A stretch of 32,057 nucleotides of DNA from positions 1 to 32,057 of the forward strand of contig JAEUWP010000545.1 of NCBI GenBank assembly GCA_018524725.1, given 5' to 3'. This document shows positions 1-10,832 of this stretch, piece by piece. This stretch comes from Podaxis mareebaensis. Its lineage: Eukaryota > Basidiomycota > Agaricomycetes > Agaricales > Agaricaceae. Position numbers and translations under genes: made by a program. Under the pieces are notes generated by a model. That model searched no databases, had not been told where the DNA came from, and was given only the letters and a program-made list of their open reading frames with translations. The number at the start of each line of letters is the position of its first letter. The stretch's first letter is position 1.

Positions 1-163
1 CCCTCTTGGCGCCGAGGAACTCGTAAAAGTCATCAATGTCAATGTCACGGATGGGAGGCATGTTGGCGGCGAGCTCCCCACGATCGTGCCAGGGATAGTG
101 GGGTGCGACTTTGGTGACCGGAGTGCTGAGGAGCCTTTTGTTCTCGTCTTTTGCGGTGGGCAT
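1..163 (-). CDS. 5' end of an unrecognised protein-coding gene, cut by the window edge
   Basis: Reading leftwards from an ATG at 163 the frame stays open for 54 codons to the window edge. The product begins MPTAKDENKR and contains an acidic stretch (DIDIDDFYEF). I do not recognise a family. About 50 bases upstream there is a perfect donor-like GTAAGT (minus strand, near 213), followed by possible acceptors, including one inside the first codons. The true gene may therefore have an upstream exon, and the ATG at 163 may be internal. The coding call rests on the open frame and residue composition only. Confidence 0.4.
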   Translation of the reverse strand, partial: MPTAKDENKRLLSTPVTKVAPHYPWHDRGELAANMPPIRDIDIDDFYEFLGAKR

Positions 164-1402
164 GGGAGAAGAAGGTAAGGAGCAAGTTCTGTGAGTTTAA
201 TATTGATATACTTACCTTTGGGATGCTTTGGTATGGGATGTGATCACGCTGGTATGCGCATATCCCCGAGTCGCCGCAGTCAATGGGAATGGCCGTCGCC
301 CGCTCGTGGCCTGGCCAGCTGTTAGAGAGGCTGCTCAGAGGACGATGACAATGAGGACCAAAATAGCAGGGTGGAGGAAAACAATACTCAGGCACAGTCA
401 CGTGCTTTTCAGAGGGCCAAGCAAACTCAATGATACCAGTGCAAGGTCAACACCAGAGAGGTGCCCTCAAATGACTTAATAAAACAACATATATCAAACC
501 TCCCCTGAACTTCACTATGAACTTGAGTGCGGAAACGACGATCCTTCACATGCTCAAATACGCTTGGAGACAACTTCGAGGACAGCTCCGATTCCGTGGG
601 GTCACATTGAATGTTCTATGTTGATTTCCCCAGCACTCAGAAGGGGTGGATATCGGATCTCGACCGACATCTACCACCCTCCGCACTCACCTCCTCAGAC
701 TCCCTCGGCATAAATCATCCAGTCCAACAGAACTGTCCAAACAAAAACTGATGTGATATATATATGCCTGTTATAATTGATCGTAACACCCACAAGCGAA
801 AGCAAAAGGAATTACCAAAGGCAGAAGATCCTAATAACACACATTTGGTCGCCAGACATTTAAGGGTATGAGTCAAAATTCAATGCACCATCATCCGGAC
901 AAATAGGGGGGAGGGGGAAAGAACAAAAGGTCAACACCAGTTAGATATCGCCAGGTTTTGTGCGCCAGCGGTGACGCCTGGCGGCACCCTGGCGGGGCTT
1001 TGCCCCCCAGACCCCCCTTCGATGACAATCGCAGCCCCTGCGGGGCTTGACCCTAAACCGGGGCCCTACGGGCCCTCCTAACCGCCCATGACATGAAGCA
1101 CTGCGGAATTCCAGCACGGCCTGTAACCACAGTCTCTTTGTGACAGTATATGGTGTCGAGGTATAAGATGAGAATGCTTAGCGAGTACGACTGTAATCAT
1201 ACTGCGAAAGGTCGTGCGGTTCATTTAGATACAGTCAAGCCGCGAGTGGATGGGGTGGGTCACCTGGGACACCCAGCGGAGCCAGTGGTCCACGTCTTGC
1301 CTATTTTGGAAACTAATGCTGTACTCCATCTGTCAAGAAACGAATGCGTTACAACGCCCACATGTATATAGAGGAGTGCACTAAGCAAATACGTGACATT
1401 GG
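164..1402. other. Non-coding stretch between the left-edge gene and the JmjC gene
   Basis: I see no convincing coding frame here. The open frames on both strands are short, lack consistent splice signals and have no recognisable protein features. The notable content is the GC-hairpin cluster at 964-1075, described separately. The segment 1100-1400 lies directly downstream of the JmjC stop codon and probably holds its 3' UTR. Confidence 0.5.
964..1075. repeat. Cluster of four GC-rich hairpins, three with 3-nt loops
   Basis: Four short perfect inverted repeats follow each other: GCCAG/CTGGC at 964-982, GGGGC-TTT-GCCCC at 994-1006, GCCCC-TGC-GGGGC at 1034-1046, and GGGCCC-TAC-GGGCCC at 1061-1075. 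The cluster ends in CCTAACCGCCC, a string that recurs in other GC-rich elements of this window (about 10500, 10700 and 24330). It looks like part of a dispersed short non-coding element rather than a gene terminator. Confidence 0.5.
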
Positions 1403-4033
1403 TCATTGTATCTTGGAAACCAGGCCCTTCCAGCCCGCTTTTATAATATCAGCCATGGTGCGTGGAACCCATGCATCTCCTGGCCGAACAACGGATCCGT
1501 CAAAACGTCGCCGGACGTCCGCCAAGTCAACGGGTGGGCCCGGTTCCATCCATCCGCCGTCCTCGAAGAGAAACGAATCGTCTTGTCGCAGTTTGGTGGG
1601 CGTGAGGTCCAACTGCTTTACAATCAGTCGCGCAATCAATTCCGCCAACTGTATCAGGGGCCTGTCCGATTCCTTCAGACCGTCTTGCTCATCCGCGCCT
1701 TCTTGGACATATTTATCTGCCATCAGTATCATACGACAATGGGCCAAGACGGGTTTCCTGAAGAACACTTTGAAGGACGAGCGGTTGTTTAGCAGAGGCC
1801 CACCTGGATTAGATCAGAAGAGGGACACTCACCGCGATCATCCATTCGAATCATTCCAACCATCATATAACACAGCGTGGTGTGAACGCTGGCATGGCTA
1901 GAGTTGGTTGCGGCCAGACCGTTGTTGTGATCAAAATGCCGGGAGATCTCCATCAGGTGCATGGTATCATAGGAGATGAAGTGACCGCCTGAAGCGTGGG
2001 CATGGCATGGCGTATACACCTCGTGCCACGTCCCAGGTGGCATGATTCTGGAATTAAAGGTCAGCGAGTGGTCGTAATCCTCCTTTGCATCGCTCACAGG
2101 AGGTCTCCGGGTTCGGCCTGAACAAGCGCGACTTGAGCCTCCGTATTAAGCCATTCCTTCTCATTCCGTCCGGTTTCAGAGTCCACGAAATCGATCATCG
2201 GCATCGTCGCTTTCTCGAGTAGCCCTCGGTTTTTGGCGTCAAAGGCGCCGTCGGGGCGGATCAGTGTCCACATCTTTACACCAGAGAGTATACGGACGTA
2301 CGTCCCCAGGCCGTCAGCATCTTTGTGAGCAAGAGTGTGATAGCCAGCATGGTGGAGGAGCTCCCACTGGCGTGAATGGAGGAATTCCTTGTCAAGGTCG
2401 GTGCTCTTCGGGAAGAGGTCCCTTAGGTGATAGATGACGTTTCCAAAGCCATCGTCGATGTCACTTTGTAGGGCTTCAGATCTCAAAACGTGGTCATTTC
2501 GGGGTACTCACTCTATGAGACGTGGCCTAGAAAACAGCGGCGATGGGATGTCGAGGATGCACTGGATTTTGCTCTGGTCCTTGACACCTCGCATGAAAGA
2601 TTCGATAGTGCCCAGAACTTGGGGGCTGGAGAAGTCTGCGGTGCGTTGAACAGCGTCTAGAAGAAGCAATTCAGTGGAGGTGTGTGCCTGTGGTGTGTGC
2701 GACCAAGTCATACGTACCATGGATGTCATATTGTTGGTGCCTGACTTCCAACCCTCTCTCGTCGGAGAGGAAGTCGAGAGTGAACGGGGCAGCGATCGAG
2801 TGCCCAAAGTTTTTGACGAGCACAACATCTCCTCTAGCCAAAAGGCGTCTGCACTCTGTGGCCAATTTGTGACCGGCACCGTCCTTGTCTCCCTCGAGGA
2901 CGCGAACGAATGAGTGGCTTGGAAAGTCGTCAGCGATGTCGGCTAACCGCTTCACAGCTTGAGCATCCTAAAATCGTGTGAGCAGGTTTTCAACTGTTCG
3001 GAGCAACGACAAGACTAGCGCACCGAAAACAAGATATTTGAATTGGAGGCTTCGGACGGGATAAAGGGCAGAACGGTTTTGGTACCGTTCTTCCATTCAA
3101 CAATAGGTCCGTCGCAAGATATTTCCACTCCACGTACAGGCGTGACCAGATCCCTGGTCGGGCTGCTCCGAGAAGGACTGGTCTCCCGTTCAAGGTCCAG
3201 GGCTATGGTGGTATGTAGCCGAGGGCTTGGTGGCACAGAAGTCGTTTCTAGGGACGGCGTCGCACTGAACGATCGAGCCTGGCGGCTTACCCTTGAATGA
3301 GTTGGGTGGTCTACCACTGGGGACGGCGATCTTGTACTTAGAGGCGTAAGCGGGGAAGGGGGTGGAGATATTGAGAATTCTATCGGTGTCAGCGAGGGGC
3401 ATGATGAAGCGTCAGCGGTTGTCCCGGCAGGCTGTGACGGAGGCAAAGGTCTGGGCGTGTTTGGTGGACTTGGCATTAGAAGGGGGTCTATTGGGAGCAG
3501 CCATGGTGCTCCGAAACTGGGACTGCCGGGAGGCGACAGATCAATGTCAGGAATCTCACTGGACGAAAGAAGCGTTGGATCGAGATCGGAAGACAGAGAC
3601 AGCTCTCTGTCTGGAGCGCTGGGTCCAGCGGAACTTTCACCGTCATGGTTCTCAACCTGGCCCTCTCTTCTCTGTCTCTTCGAGATGCGGACAGGTGGTC
3701 CATCGTCAAGGCTGCGCATAGGGCAAACCAAAAAGGCGATTTTTCAGCAGCCGCATACTGGATTCACGATCGACGTACCTTGCTTGTTGCGCTCGCTTTT
3801 GCGCCCTGTAAGATAGGTATGTAAGGAGGACGAGCGTGACGCGTGTACATATTGCGCATAATACCTCTTTCGCCTGTTATGGTCGGCTTTTCTTCTCTTC
3901 CTCGCTGCATTGCGATCATCTGGTCCATAAATACTGTAACGTGACAAGTCATAAGCGCGTTTCACTTTGCAGGGTCAACAGAAACATATACATAGGTCCA
4001 CGTTGGATTTTACCCGTGGCGTCGGGGTTGCAT
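1403..4033 (-). CDS. JmjC-domain protein (putative 2-oxoglutarate/Fe(II) oxygenase)
   Basis: Nine phase-consistent exons: 4033-4014, 3933-3865, 3805-3779, 3711-3024, 2967-2718, 2656-2512, 2463-2098, 2047-1833, 1767-1403. The N-terminus is highly basic (an NLS-like RKRRK run), followed by about 200 residues rich in Ser and Pro. The C-terminal half carries a JmjC-like core: an HKD metal-binding motif inside YHTLAHKDADG (the ACA CTT GCT CAC AAA GAT region near 2330), a following LSGVKMWTLIRP strand, and the second metal histidine in PPGTWHEVY (near 2030). JmjC proteins are Fe(II)/2-oxoglutarate hydroxylases or demethylases of chromatin or other proteins; the substrate cannot be told here. The 5' end is uncertain: an ATG at 3719 opens the big exon directly and gives a 678-residue protein without the basic N-terminus. 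The long model is preferred because three successive introns keep frame. The gene runs parallel to the Spt5-like gene upstream. Confidence 0.72.
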
Positions 4034-4701
4034 GGAATGAATCGAACGTTCATAGTAAGAGGTAACAGTTGTGGTATAAGAGACGACGCGGTGGTTCTCC
4101 CGCCACCGTGATGCGAATTCCAAAAATAGTAAAAGCTAATTTGAATTGGGCCCTGGAAGTGATTGTCTCAGTACGCGGCTTCCTTCCCCAGCGAGCAGCA
4201 GCACGGGCACAAGGCTCATCGGATGTTGGATTATCGATAATCTGAAGTTGGTCATGCAGGAGTGCGAATCGACCTTCAGGATCGGAATCAAAAAGTAAGG
4301 GTTCCGCGGTGACGAACGCAATCATTCGTTATGCACGTGGAGTATGAAGAGACCCACGGGTGAAAAGGCAGAGAAGAAGACCGTGCCGGGTGCCAGGTGC
4401 TGCAGGGATCCAGTCTCACTTGTGAAACCACGATGGCGAAATCTGAGAGCGCATACTTTTCACGAACAAAGCTCGACGTTCATCGTTGTTGTGGTCACCC
4501 CCATTCGGACTTGTGATACTTCACAGGTAATTACGAAGTGTATATATATTGTGGGTTTTGATACTGAAGAAGGTTAATGTGGGTTAGTAAAAAAGGGAGG
4601 GCGCACTATCTCAACTTGTCGGCAGCAGAGGGATAGAATGACTACGATCTAGAAGAACTTGGGATTGAGACGACATCAGGACGGGAACTGAATGAATTTA
4701 C
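4034..4701. other. Intergenic region upstream of the JmjC gene
   Basis: It separates two minus-strand genes. It contains a palindromic CACGTG (E-box-like) at 4334-4339. A 91-codon minus-strand ATG frame (4325-4050) is also present, but I could not splice it in phase to the JmjC exons. I saw no convincing TATA box for the JmjC gene. Confidence 0.4.
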
Positions 4702-7673
4702 TCACCTGTGGCTTGGCGGAGCCCTGGTAAAGTCCGCAAGGTATTTGGTGGGAATAGATATCGGCTTCTTGGGCCCCGGCCTTAGAGGCTGGACCTTGCA
4801 CACCTCGACGCGATAGCTGCTCACCATCATGACCTGGCCGAATAGGTCACCATCCTGGAGAATCATCACCGCGGCGCCCAGGCGCGTTGGTGAACGCGGC
4901 TCAACCAGCTGATAAGGAACCTGGAGTACATACTCGCCCCCGTCCAACATCGGCGTCGTGATCTTGACGTGATCGCCGTCGATGCCAGTAAAATAGCCAT
5001 GTCTTCCTACCCAATACCCACCCCCGATCCAATCCTTTGCTCGTTCTGTCACCCGGAGGTATACTTTGTCGCCCGCTCTGATGATCCCACTGAGCCGACG
5101 GAGCCAGTGGCCTGGGGCTAGGATGGGCTAGTCAGTGAGACGGGTCAAGGAAATGAATGAGCACGTACCTATTTCCCCATCGAGTACCCCCGACCGACTG
5201 TCTCGTATATCCTGACGATCAACTGACCATGCACTCGAGTGTGGTCTGTTTCGTTCATCAATTCGTTCCAAGACCTCGGCGAACTTGGTCCTCATCCGAG
5301 CACCAGTCCACTTCTCCTCCTCCAATTCGGACGTGTCGGGCGTGAGAATGAGCGACGAGGCCACAAGGTGCCGAGCATCTTCAGCGAGCTCCAGCTCATG
5401 TTTGGAGTTGAGGCGGTACCAGTTGTCGTCGTGTTTGCTAAGATGGTTTTCAGAGCCGTTCCACATTATGAAATAGGGGACTTACGAGCGGTATAGCATC
5501 CGGTCTGCTGGGACTGGTACCAGCTGCCCTGAGTGGACGTGCCTTCCATCAAAACTGACCAGAGCATGCCCCTGGGTGTTGATCTCCCGGACCCAGCCCC
5601 GCTGGCCTTTGTACGGCTCCTTGATCGCATGAACCTCCATACCGACAAGTACCCGGTAAACGTGGTCCTTCATGTCTTCCTTTGCTTTTGTTGCCCTTGG
5701 AGGAGACTGTCGAACAAAGGTGCGATCATCTTCAGCCATCTCTATGCAATGGATGGAGACGGTGATTTGGCTCTGAACAAGAGAGTCAGCGCATGCCTGA
5801 GAGAAAGGGGTAGCATAGAACATACGTTGGTTTCGAGAGTGTGGAGTGTCACTAGATAGCTAGTTTCATCCACGCTCACGACCCAAGCAACAAGGCCTTT
5901 GGAGTCACCCACGCTAACGCGGACGCGATCCCCGGGGCTGAAGTGGCGGCGAACACAACTGACGGGAACTGAAGTGAGCTCCTCCGTGATATGGAGGCGG
6001 ACATAGGCAATGTCGAGATCAACGCGCTCGATTGTCCCAATCTTGGCATCGTCGGGGGTTAAGGTGACCTTCACTTTGGTGCCCGACCTCAGCGACCTCA
6101 GCTCCAGTGAACGAAAATGTTTCCGCAGGCTTTCCTGGGGTATGGACACACAGTGGCTGAATGCGACGAGTTCTTCTAGAGTCGGTTGAGCCTTGGCGCG
6201 ATAGTAATGCCGACTTTCGACTCCTCTAAGTAGCCAGAAACCCGAAGCATCGTACCGTCGCTTGCGGAAACGGTATTCCGTGGCGGCTCCAGTTCGACCC
6301 GACACCGTCGATATCGTCTCGCCGCCCTTCTTGACCTTTTCGCGGTTTAGAGGAGCTGCAGCGGGGGTGGTGGGCGGGTCACCCTCGTCGGCTTGAACCT
6401 TGTATTGTATCCGTGGAAGGAGTACGACATCGACATTCTGCGTCTCGGCGTGGACGTGGAGAATGTATGCAATATCGCCCGAATACCCCCGTTTCCGCAT
6501 ACGGACCCAGCTGTTCGGATGGGGCCTGTAGCTCTCGCGAGATGGAGCCAGGCAACGTACCGCGTCGAGTACGTCAACCGGGAAGACTTTGAGCGGGTTG
6601 GTATACGACACACCTTCACACAGCTTCTTGACGGTGGCCTCTGAAGGAGCTTCAACGAAGATGCAGGCAGGGAAGCCCTTGTTGGCGAAGATCGAACGGG
6701 GTTGCTCTCCAGGCAGGTGCATGCCCTCAATGCTGCGTTGGAAAAGTTTGAGGACGAGCATAGGCTCGTGTCCAGCCTGCCAATGATCAATGCGACAGCG
6801 CGAATCCACTGGTTAGAGCTACGTACCTTGACACGAACTTCCCAAAGAGGCCAATCACCGTCCCGGGGCAGTCTTGACGCTTCTCCTTCTTCCGTACTGC
6901 CTCCATCGAAGCCAACTGGTGCCAATGAAGCCCTAGGATTGGCCAAGGGGCGGACGTATTTCTCTGCGAGTTCGTCGAGGAAGCCTGTCTGCGTCTCGTC
7001 TTCCAGCTGTTGCATTCCTCGGGCGTACGTGGTTTGCTCGTCGACCTCGTCATCGTCAAGAAAAGCATTGTCTTTGGAAGTCAGCTCGTCGAAAACCAAA
7101 AGGCATTCGTTGAACCCGGTACGTACCATCCTCCTCCTCGTTGTCCTCGCCCTCAGTCTCATCTCCATCTTCCTCCGCTTCAAGATCCAGAAACGAGTTT
7201 CCCAGTCGTGGTTTCTACGCAAGTTGGAATGGAGTCGTGGGTCCGGACTAGGAAACATACCTTGACACGTCGTCGCCTCGACGTCGAGTCGCGCTTCCTT
7301 TTATCCTGAATCTCGATTTTTGAGGGCGTGAGTTGGGGTAGGAAAGAAACGATGAGCTATGCGTACTGAAGAATTGGCCGTTTGACTGCAAGGTGGCTGA
7401 AGGGGCTGTAGCGACTGAGGATTGGAATGGGAACGTAAAAAAGACACAAACGTACCAGCGACATTGGGACCTGAAGCGTTCCATGAGACGTGTGTTGGTT
7501 TTGAATGCAATCAGAATATACTCACTTCGTCGTCCGGATCGTTGAACCATGGTATCTCGTGGGCCTCCTTCAACGTGCCGTCCTCGTTCAATGCCACTCC
7601 ACGCTGCTCATGACTCAGAGCTGTGGAGTCGCTTAGAGAAATGAATGCAACATACCTCCTCGACCGAAGGCAT
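4702..7673 (-). CDS. Spt5-like protein with NGN domain and multiple KOW repeats
   Basis: Eleven exons splice in phase throughout: 7673-7656, 7603-7526, 7470-7456, 7414-7367, 7305-7261, 7214-7127, 7071-6827, 6776-5826, 5772-5486, 5437-5169, 5117-4702, giving 819 residues. There is a basic KRKR...RRRR stretch around residue 55-68, then the acidic N-terminal region typical of Spt5. An NGN-like domain follows (about 170-256, beginning WPLWEVRVK), then KOW1 (about 268-304, SWVRMRKRGYSGD then LLPRIQY). Further KOW-like units lie near 408, 458, 536, 693 and 760. Spt5 pairs with Spt4 and acts on RNA polymerase II elongation. This protein is shorter than canonical fungal Spt5, and I see no C-terminal heptad-like repeat, so it is probably a divergent paralog. 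The last exon could splice once more at its AG-GTGAGT end, adding only about five residues. Exon 3 is a 15-nt microexon. Confidence 0.82.
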
Positions 7674-7702
7674 TCCTTCGGCGTGCAATATCCTCCCGCG
7701 TT

Positions 7703-7710
7703 CCTTTTAT
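7703..7710 (-). promoter_or_regulatory. TATA box of the Spt5-like gene
   Basis: On the minus strand the sequence reads ATAAAAGG about 30 bases before the ATG at 7673. Position and sequence fit a core promoter and support that ATG as the start. Confidence 0.5.
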
Positions 7711-9336
7711 CGGATATCATCCGCCGTAGTGGCCTCGTCCTCCACCCTACTTACCATGAAGCTGGAGCTACTGTCAGGAAGGTCAGGGCACTCTACTGTA
7801 CGACGTACTCACCCATTGCCGTGGGGGTTCTGGGAATTGCTGTGAGACCTGTTTTTTTGGTTTTGTCTTCAGCTGTGTCGTGGGCTTGTACCGCTAAAGG
7901 GCTTCTTACATTCTAAACGGTAGCCTTGTTCTATCTGTACCACCCAGCGGTGTCACGAAGTCGAAATGCGAAGAAAAAAAAAGTGGTTTCAACGCGGGAC
8001 GACAATATTAGAAGCCCTAGGGTCAATTTAGGGCAGGATCCGATCAAATTTGATCCGTCCCCCACCCACATCGGATACTTCGAGGCGGGAGAGCAGAGGG
8101 GCAAGGTGGTCAAGCCGACGGATTCCAGAGTACATCTGGGGACGGGTGGTTACACAGTTCATGGCCCCTGGTTCCATATCCTGTGGTGAGATGTCTTCTA
8201 CAACCAAACAGACAAGGAGCGCTGGCATATCCGCAACCACAACCTCCGCCCCACGAATACGATTTCCCGTGGGCCATAATATCTGTACTGAAAGCCAAGA
8301 CCAATACAAAAAGTACAAAAGGTACAATGGCCTGATGGTATTTTACGGTAGACTATCATTGGGGATAACACCGAGGTGGGCGCGGCATCCCCTGTACTTG
8401 AACTGCTAACACGGTGGGCGTCAGAAGAAAGAGAGAAGCAAGAACAACATGGAGGCCGCAGAGCGGTTGACCCCCTCAGAGTGAGTTTAGGGCTGGCAGG
8501 ACCGGGGCAACCCCGGCCCGAGGACCTTCCACGTCCCAAAGGACAGTCACACGGTGTTTATCTGGGTAGTTCCGAGTGGCAATGAGAGATATGAAGTCAT
8601 TTAATTGTTGTACTGGACAGGGGTATACATAAGGAGAGCTCCTGACACGGTTCTCAAGTATACCATAAGAACGTCCACCTCCTGCCTCATTGGGTGTCTC
8701 CTACTATACGACTCATCGCTCCATGGCTCGGAGTTCATTACGATGTTGTGAGTATATTTTGATAAAGGGCTCTGCGGCGGTGTTGACAAAGGACACCCTG
8801 GAGACTAATCTTTACTGTGTTAACTTCATGAAGTGGATTCTCAGTCTCTGTATCTTTTCCTATTTCTACCATCTCCTGTAAGACCCCTGGTAACGCGTAT
8901 CGCCCCTACGTGAAAATATACGGTCGAGACTGCTTGATTTGTGGGTAGTCGATCACTGTGTTATACCTCACGCCCTCCCCTGCCGGCTCATATGGGGAGC
9001 AACTACGTGATATCCCGTGCCTGAGGCGTCCGGTTCCTGATAACACTCGAGGTGAATATGTCCATGTCCTGCCTGATATGGTAAGTAAGCGCCTATATGC
9101 ATTGTAATGCTTGCCGATAATTGTTTCTTGAGTGGCGTCCTATCTCAAGTAAGGGGGGGATTTGTGTAAGGGAATTCAGCGATCGAGACTCAGCATGTCG
9201 GCGAACGTACTCTGCCGGCGACGTGTTGTCCTGGTTGATGCTCGATCGGCGATCTACAAGCTGAGATCATTGTCCTCTTCCGCATGTGTTGCAAAGGTCC
9301 ATGGAGTGACTGTTTCTACATAGTATGCAGATAAGA
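7711..9336. other. Non-coding stretch with short palindromic GC-rich elements
   Basis: No gene could be supported on either strand. The frames longer than 60 codons lack introns, TATA boxes and recognisable motifs. The stretch includes a palindromic GATCAAATTTGATC at 8043-8056, just after TTTAGGGCAGGATCC. It also holds the hairpin element at 8479-8545. Confidence 0.45.
8479..8545. repeat. GC-rich hairpin element (copy of a dispersed family)
   Basis: The core is a perfect inverted repeat CCGGGG-CAA-CCCCGG at 8502-8516, preceded by GTTTAGGGCTGGC and followed by GAGGACCTT. Elements near 10697-10773 and 24325-24425 share the TTTAGG/TTAAGG-GGC lead, a (G)ACCGG core and, at 24.4 kb, the AGGACCTT tail. 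They look like diverged copies of one short family; the class is unknown. Confidence 0.4.
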
Positions 9337-9366
9337 TCACGGGTGAGGCGTGGCACGAGATATTCA

Positions 9367-9384
9367 AGTCTCGCGATCGAGATT
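9367..9384 (+). promoter_or_regulatory. Inverted-repeat promoter element of small gene A
   Basis: AGTCTCG-CGAT-CGAGATT is a 7-bp inverted repeat with one mismatch and a 4-nt spacer. It lies about 33 bases before the TATA box of gene A. The same element, perfect, sits at the same place before gene B (10833-10850). A dimeric transcription factor site is a reasonable inference. Confidence 0.45.
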
Positions 9385-9416
9385 CACCGTATGGGGAAAA
9401 CAAAACTGATTCATGG

Positions 9417-9424
9417 TATAAAAG
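9417..9424 (+). promoter_or_regulatory. TATA box of small gene A
   Basis: TATAAAAG, about 80 bases before the ATG at 9503. Gene B has a matching TATAAAAT at the equivalent position. Confidence 0.5.
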
Positions 9425-9502
9425 CGAGTGATGCTCTGAACAAATCCTCAGTCACGGTTACAGGACCGTCATCAGAGTCAACGGGTAGACGAGTCCTGAA
9501 AG

Positions 9503-10224
9503 ATGTCAGACCGCATGTCAGGTGAGTCTACATCAGCCTTTCCTCTGAATGTGTGGCTGCCTTACCGAGTCGATGAATCAGACAGTTGCGAGATGGAAGT
9601 TGGCCTTGAACTATGGGCGCAATACTTTGCTGGAGAAGCCTCGAGAGAGTTCCGCGTCTTGTTGCAGTCGGGGGTGAAAGTGGGAGCAGCAAAAGACTGG
9701 GTGGCGGACCTCTTTGCAACAGCATTGGTGAGTTGATGTTAACAGCAGGTGGTAAGAGCCACGTTCAAAGGTTGCTCTTACAGGAGCGTTTTGAGATGGA
9801 TGTCGAAGATATACCTGGCGACGAAGATAGTTATAAGAAAGACGGGGCGCGGATGAGCGAAGTGGACAAGCTGCCAGGCATGGAGAATGAGGAGGAGGGA
9901 GAAACAGAGGAAGTTGTGCGGCGACTTGTGACCCCGTCCCAAAGCCAGCCGAAAGAAAGGGAGGGTAGTCTGGATGGGGCCGGTGGAGGTCGCCGAGAGA
10001 GGCTACAGATTGTGGAAGACAAGGTGATCGAGGCCGAAGCCAAAGAAGCCAAGGCTGAAGGGACAAGTGAGGACGTAGTCGGGAAAAGCTTACGATCCAA
10101 AGGAGTGACAAACTCACAGGCGGAGCACAAAATGGCCGTGGTACAGGTCAAAGCGCAGGATCGATATGAGAAGCTGATGGCGCGAGCTCTCTACAACAGG
10201 CGAAAGCTAAGGGGCCTTGTCTAG
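9503..10224 (+). CDS. Small gene A: acidic helical protein, duplicated with gene B
   Basis: Exons 9503-9521, 9582-9727 and 9784-10224 give 201 residues. The first intron (60 nt) ends after a CTTAC branch-like site; the second (56 nt) is phase 0. The N-terminal part (EMEVGLELW...AKDWVADLFATAL) is predicted helical and ends at the second intron. Next comes an acidic region (EEEGETEEVV), then Gly/Arg and Glu/Ala-rich sequence, and finally a basic C-terminus (RYEKLMARALYNRRKLRGLV). The first intron has a length divisible by three, so an unspliced frame also exists. Gene B proves the intron: its indel there would break the frame unless spliced out. I recognise no family and propose no function. 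It is the first of eight small genes that share a phase-0 intron after a helix. Confidence 0.7.
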
Positions 10225-10469
10225 ATCTTGAATAGAAACAAGTGTAGTTAGACGATGGCGAATTGAAACTTGAATGGGATTCAAGCGTACATATAAGGGT
10301 AGTTGCAGGTGTTGTCATGGCAAGTTGGAAGGACTTGAAAGCAAGTTATGAATATTTCTGATCCACGCCCAAACTGGCAAGAGCACTGAAAGGTATTGGC
10401 GGCGTAAACTGGAGAGGTGTAAAGACGCACAGAATCTGGAGACAACAATGACATCCCCCAACCCTCACG

Positions 10470-10531
10470 CTAACCTCCTAATGCTAACCGCCTAACCGCC
10501 TAACCGCCTAACCTCCTAACCGTCTAACGCC
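10470..10531 (+). repeat. Short tandem array of CTAACCGC-type octamers
   Basis: Eight consecutive units start with CTAA: CTAACCTC, CTAATG (6 nt), CTAACCGC three times, CTAACCTC, CTAACCGT, CTAACGCC. The repeat resembles a telomere-type C-strand (CCTAAC) but has an 8-bp unit with an added GC. It lies in the spacer between the duplicated genes. Confidence 0.75.
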
Positions 10532-10696
10532 TGTCATTTGGGGGAATCGGCCGGGTAAGCCCTCAGTTGAAGTCGCCATATCGCCCACATCTCAACAGGT
10601 ACCCCCGGGTTGATTTGCGATCAGGGTACAGGTTAAAATAATTTACTAACAATGGAAATAAATAAAGAACAAGTGAAACCTGGGAGCTCGGGCAAT

Positions 10697-10773
10697 CTTT
10701 AACTGCCCAACGATGGATGGGTTTAGGATGGGCTTCAGTCGGGATCCTTGGACCGGGTTGGATGTTGGGGCCC
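10697..10773. repeat. GC-rich dispersed element copy
   Basis: It begins CTTTAACTGCCCA and continues through GGGTTTAGGATGGGC to GGACCGGGTTGG and GGGGCCC. The order of landmarks matches the element at 24325-24425 (CTTTAACCGCCCA, GGTTAAGGGCAGGC, GGACCGGGTCAGG). The copies are diverged; no open frame is present. Confidence 0.4.
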
Positions 10774-10832
10774 TTGATCTACGCATATCCATATATGGTA
10801 AGAAGTGGACATGACGCGACTTGTTATATGCA

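Larger units (their letters stand above)
10225..10832. other. Non-coding spacer between genes A and B
   Basis: No open frame of note. It holds the octamer array (10470-10531) and a GC-rich element (10697-10773). Confidence 0.5.

Noticed and set aside
1344..1901. 185-codon plus-strand frame
   Set aside because: Lies opposite the last JmjC exons, which splice in phase and contain conserved metal-binding motifs on the minus strand.
4050..4325. 91-codon minus-strand ATG frame upstream of the JmjC gene
   Set aside because: No donor site in the phase needed to join the JmjC exons, no TATA box, and the last third runs through splice-like and stop-poor chance sequence. It could still be a separate tiny gene.
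8050..8409. 119-codon plus-strand frame
   Set aside because: Runs through palindromic intergenic sequence, with no promoter, introns or protein-like pattern.
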